In this document: piece after piece, positions 3,535-5,962 of the stretch
How the letters are laid out: each line of letters starts with the position of its first letter
Position numbering within the stretch: position 1 is the stretch's first letter
Assembly: GCA_046729895.1 (NCBI GenBank)
Contig: JBKPHP010000023.1
Span: 1-5,962, forward strand
Reading direction: 5' to 3'
Source: DASXBA01 sp046729895
Lineage (GTDB): Bacteria; Actinomycetota; Thermoleophilia; Solirubrobacterales; Thermoleophilaceae
DNA: 5,962 bases
The notes under the pieces: model-generated
Databases searched by the model: none
What the model was told of the DNA's origin: nothing
What the model saw: only the letters and a program-made list of their open reading frames with translations
Made by a program: the position numbers and the translations under genes

Positions 3535-5441
3535 CCGCGACGCTCCACCGGTTCACGGCTCCCGGCTGGTACCGGGCGGCCCTCGGCATCGCGATCGGCT
3601 TCGGCGTCGGCGCCGGGTTGGTGACCCTGATCCGGGCGCTTTACGGCTTCGATCCTGCCTTCGACGGCGACTCCGTGGTCACCGCCGGCGCCTTGATCAC
3701 CGCGCCGCTCGGCTTCCTCGTGGGGATCGGCTGCTTCGACTACTGGTTCTACTGGGCCTCCGGCGCGCCGACCCGCCCCGAGGACCACTCCGGCCACGGG
3801 GCACGCACCTGGAAGGACTACTTCCGGGTCAACACCGACCACAAGGTCATCGGCATCCAGTACATCTGCACGACCTTCTTCTTCTTCGTCGCCGGGGGCC
3901 TGATGGCGATGGTGATGCGGGCAGAGCTGGCCCAGCCCGGCTCCCAGTTCGTGGACGCGAACACGTTCAACGGGCTGTTCTCCGTCCATGCCTCGCTCAT
4001 GATCTTCCTGTTCATCATTCCGGTCTTCGCGGGGATCGCGAACTTCGTTCTGCCGCTGATGATCGGCGCGCCGGATATGGCGTTCCCGCGCCTGAACGCC
4101 CTCTCCTACTGGATGCTGCCGATCGGCGGGATCATGATGCTGTCGAGCTTCTTCGCCGAGGGCGGAGCCTTCGCCACCGGCTGGACCGCCTACGCTCCGC
4201 TCTCCACGGAGACCCCGCTGGGTCAGCAGTTCTTCACGATCGGGGTGCAGTTCGCCGGCGCGTCGTCGATCGCGACCGCGCTCAACTTCCTGGTCACGAT
4301 CATCACCATGCGGGCGCCAGGCATGACCTTCTGGCGCATGCCGCTGCTCGTGTGGGCCAACTTCACGACCTCGCTGCTCGTCGTGATCGCCACGCCGTTC
4401 ATCGCGGGGTCTCAGTTCTTCGTGCTATTCGACCGGACGCTGGGAACGCACTTCTTCAGCGCCGGCTCCGGCGGCGACGTGCTCATGTACCAGCACGTCT
4501 TCTGGTTCTACTCCCACCCGGCGGTCTACATCATGATGCTGCCGGGCTTCGGGATCATCAGCGAGGTCATCTCGACCAACGCCCGCAAGCCGATCTTCGG
4601 CTACCGGATGATGGCCTTCTCGCTGGTGGCGATCATCATCCTCGGTTTCACCGTCTGGGCGCACCACATGTTCGTCTCCGGGATGTTCTCGTGGCTGCGC
4701 GTCCCGATGATGATCACGACGATGCTGATCGCGGTGCCGACCGGCATCAAGATCTTCTCCTGGCTCGCGACGCTATGGAGAGGCGTGATTCACCTGCGAA
4801 CCCCGATGCTCTTCGCGCTGGGATTCATCACCATGTTCACCCTGGGCGGGATCAGCGGGATCATGCTCGCGGTCATCCCGTTCGACATCCACGTGTCGGA
4901 CACCTACTTCGTGGTGGCGCACATCCACTACGTCCTGTTCGGCGGCTCGGTTTTCACGATCTTCGCCGGGATCTATCACTGGTTCCCGAAGATGACCGGA
5001 AGGATGTACGACGAGACCCTCGGCAAGCTCCACTTCTGGCTCTCGTTCGTCTTCTTCAACCTCACGTTCGGACCGATGCACCTGGTGGGCATCGACGGGA
5101 TGCCGCGGCGGGTGTCGGACTACGCGGATCAGTTCGCGACCTGGAACGCGATCATCTCGGTATCCAGCTTCATCTTCGGGCTCTCGTTCCTGATCTTCCT
5201 CTACAACATGATCTCGAGCTGGCGTCACGGCCCGAAGGCGGCGGCCAACCCGTGGCGGGCGCACTCGATCGAGTGGCAGGTCTCCTCGCCGCCCCCGATC
5301 TTCAATTTCGACGAGGTCCCGACCGTCGTCGGAGGACCGTACGAGTACGGCGTCCCCGGCGCCGTGCACGCCGTCTTCAAAGAGAAGAAGCCCGCGGCCG
5401 TGCCCGCTGGAGGGGGCGGCGCTCCGCCGCCTAACGAATAG
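3531..5441 (+). CDS. ctaD: Cytochrome c oxidase subunit I, A2-type heme-copper oxidase with N-terminal extension
   Basis: This 636-residue catalytic subunit reduces O2 to water and pumps protons. The usual 12-helix core begins near NTDHKVIGIQY (101-111). Ligands seen: low-spin heme a H153 and H466; heme a3 H464; CuB H329, H378 and H379; and Y333, the partner for the His-Tyr crosslink. The motif FYSHPAVY (326-333) replaces the glutamate-bearing GHPEVY, which defines subfamily A2, where Y327/S328 stand in for the D-channel glutamate (family knowledge). D182 and N189 (APDMAFPRLN) mark the D-channel entrance, T404 and K407 (VPTGIK) the K-channel. S456 occupies the place of the usual Mg-site His in HVSDTYF, as I recall for actinobacteria. 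Residues 1-95 are an extension with two extra hydrophobic segments (about 15-37 and 48-76), longer than the usual lead-in. The tail after 615 is Lys/Pro/Gly low complexity. No subunit III is fused. Confidence 0.97.
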   Translation: MTATLHRFTAPGWYRAALGIAIGFGVGAGLVTLIRALYGFDPAFDGDSVVTAGALITAPLGFLVGIGCFDYWFYWASGAPTRPEDHSGHGARTWKDYFRVNTDHKVIGIQYICTTFFFFVAGGLMAMVMRAELAQPGSQFVDANTFNGLFSVHASLMIFLFIIPVFAGIANFVLPLMIGAPDMAFPRLNALSYWMLPIGGIMMLSSFFAEGGAFATGWTAYAPLSTETPLGQQFFTIGVQFAGASSIATALNFLVTIITMRAPGMTFWRMPLLVWANFTTSLLVVIATPFIAGSQFFVLFDRTLGTHFFSAGSGGDVLMYQHVFWFYSHPAVYIMMLPGFGIISEVISTNARKPIFGYRMMAFSLVAIIILGFTVWAHHMFVSGMFSWLRVPMMITTMLIAVPTGIKIFSWLATLWRGVIHLRTPMLFALGFITMFTLGGISGIMLAVIPFDIHVSDTYFVVAHIHYVLFGGSVFTIFAGIYHWFPKMTGRMYDETLGKLHFWLSFVFFNLTFGPMHLVGIDGMPRRVSDYADQFATWNAIISVSSFIFGLSFLIFLYNMISSWRHGPKAAANPWRAHSIEWQVSSPPPIFNFDEVPTVVGGPYEYGVPGAVHAVFKEKKPAAVPAGGGGAPPPNE

Positions 5442-5962
5442 TGGCCGCGACGCGCATTCTCGTAGTGGCCAACGAGACGGTGGTCGGCCGGGCGCTGATC
5501 GACGCCGTCAAGCGGCACGCAGACCAGGGCGAGGTGCAGGTACACGTGATCTGCCCTCAGAACGAGCCCAGACACGGCTACGTAATCCACGACGAATACG
5601 TACGCGACGCCGCCGAGAACCGGCTCAAGATGACGCTCGCCCAGCTGCATGAGATCGGCATCGAGGCCACCGGCGAGGTGATGGACCCCGACCCCTATGC
5701 CGCCGTGATGGACGCCCTCCGCGACCAGGACTACGACGAGATCATCGTCTCGACCCACCCCGAGACGCGCTCCGGATGGCTGCGCCAGGGCCTGGTCGAC
5801 CGCCTCAGGCGGGCCACGCGGCGGCCCGTCGAGCACGTGGTCGTGGACCTGGACATGGAGCGCGACGAAGCTCTCCGGACGCTCGTGGTGGCGAACCAGA
5901 CCGTCGGCGGCGAGCCCCTGATGAGGCTGCTACGCGAGAAGGCCGCGGAGCGGCCGCGCCGC
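5441..5962 (+). CDS. Tandem universal-stress-like protein (3' end outside window)
   Basis: GTG 5441 overlaps the last base of the ctaD stop (TAGTG), and the frame stays open to the window edge, giving 174 residues with no stop. The opening RILVVANETVVGRALIDAVK (5-24) is echoed at RTLVVANQTVGGEPLMRLL (146-164), so the protein has at least two copies of one domain. The first copy shows an alternating beta-alpha pattern: LVVA (7-10), VQVHVICP (32-39), a long helix (about 52-71), DEIIVSTHP (99-107), then a helix and a final strand EHVVVDL (131-137). SGWLRQGLVDRLRRATRRPV (111-130) resembles the C-terminal nucleotide-binding segment of UspA-fold proteins, but the G-x2-G-x9-G(S/T) motif is degraded, so ATP binding is uncertain. 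No membrane segment is seen. No Shine-Dalgarno is present at good spacing, so translation probably depends on coupling to ctaD. The Usp assignment is from fold pattern, not a search. Confidence 0.75.
   Translation, partial: MAATRILVVANETVVGRALIDAVKRHADQGEVQVHVICPQNEPRHGYVIHDEYVRDAAENRLKMTLAQLHEIGIEATGEVMDPDPYAAVMDALRDQDYDEIIVSTHPETRSGWLRQGLVDRLRRATRRPVEHVVVDLDMERDEALRTLVVANQTVGGEPLMRLLREKAAERPRR

Noticed and set aside
5409..5430. GC-rich hairpin-like stretch (GGCGG/CCGCC) near the end of ctaD, considered as a terminator or attenuator.
   Set aside because: It encodes the Gly/Pro low-complexity tail, the stem is only five pairs with no T-tract, and the next gene overlaps the ctaD stop.
4352..5434. 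A long + strand open frame inside ctaD.
   Set aside because: It is an Arg/His/Asp-rich out-of-frame shadow of a GC-rich gene; the ctaD frame carries all catalytic motifs.
5225..5836. A minus-strand open frame spanning the end of ctaD and the Usp-like gene.
   Set aside because: The + strand frame from 5441 shows a repeated domain and stop/start overlap with ctaD; the antisense product has no recognisable features.
1..5962. Search by eye for tRNA, rRNA, CRISPR repeats, insertion sequence ends and phage genes.
   Set aside because: Nothing convincing was seen; the window is nearly filled by ordinary chromosomal genes with uniform composition.

Overview
The window is about two thirds GC, densely packed and uses GTG starts freely. 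It most likely comes from a high-GC actinobacterium. The subunit I motif HVSDTYFVVAHIHY, with Ser in place of the usual Mg-site His, resembles actinobacterial oxidases from memory. The combination of a caa3-type oxidase, very small cox-linked membrane proteins and a tandem Usp-like protein suggests Thermoleophilia (Solirubrobacterales/Gaiellales-like). That placement is inference; no search was possible.

Layout: (1) 25-300 (+), a GlsB/YeaQ-type small glycine-rich membrane protein with a strong Shine-Dalgarno. (2) 325-1263 (-), a heme catalase-fold peroxidase of the small SrpA-like type, convergent with gene 1. (3) 1369-1903 (+), three very small tightly packed genes: a 34-aa single-helix protein too short for routine calling, a 78-aa membrane protein resembling a short cytochrome oxidase subunit IV, and a 62-aa highly charged helical protein. 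(4) 1918-2337 (-), a two-CBS-domain protein whose stop codon lies in the same palindrome as the stop of the 62-aa gene. (5) 2461-5441 (+), ctaC and ctaD, encoding a CuA/cytochrome c fusion subunit II and an A2-type subunit I with two additional N-terminal helices; they overlap by ATGA. (6) 5441 to the window end (+), a tandem universal-stress-like protein that overlaps ctaD by one base and is cut by the window edge.

Functionally the core is a terminal respiratory oxidase. Cytochrome c electrons pass through the heme c fused to subunit II, then CuA, heme a and the heme a3/CuB centre of subunit I, reducing O2 and pumping protons. The small membrane proteins upstream are plausible accessory subunits. 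The heme peroxidase, GlsB-like, CBS and Usp-like genes give the neighbourhood an oxidative or energy-stress flavour. Subunit III, subunit I assembly factors and heme a synthesis genes are not in the window.

The regulatory layout is notable. Three genes without a convincing ribosome binding site, or with only a weak one (catalase, the 34-aa gene and ctaC), have a TAGNNT hexamer 6-9 bases before the start codon, as expected for leaderless transcripts. Both convergent junctions carry strong inverted repeats without T-tracts. I see no rRNA, tRNA, CRISPR array or mobile element. There is no gene-free stretch above 300 bases; the longest gaps are 1264-1368 and 2338-2460, both divergent promoter regions. 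I found no convincing wholly new system. The best leads are the tiny cox-linked genes, the extended subunit I and the leaderless-promoter pattern.
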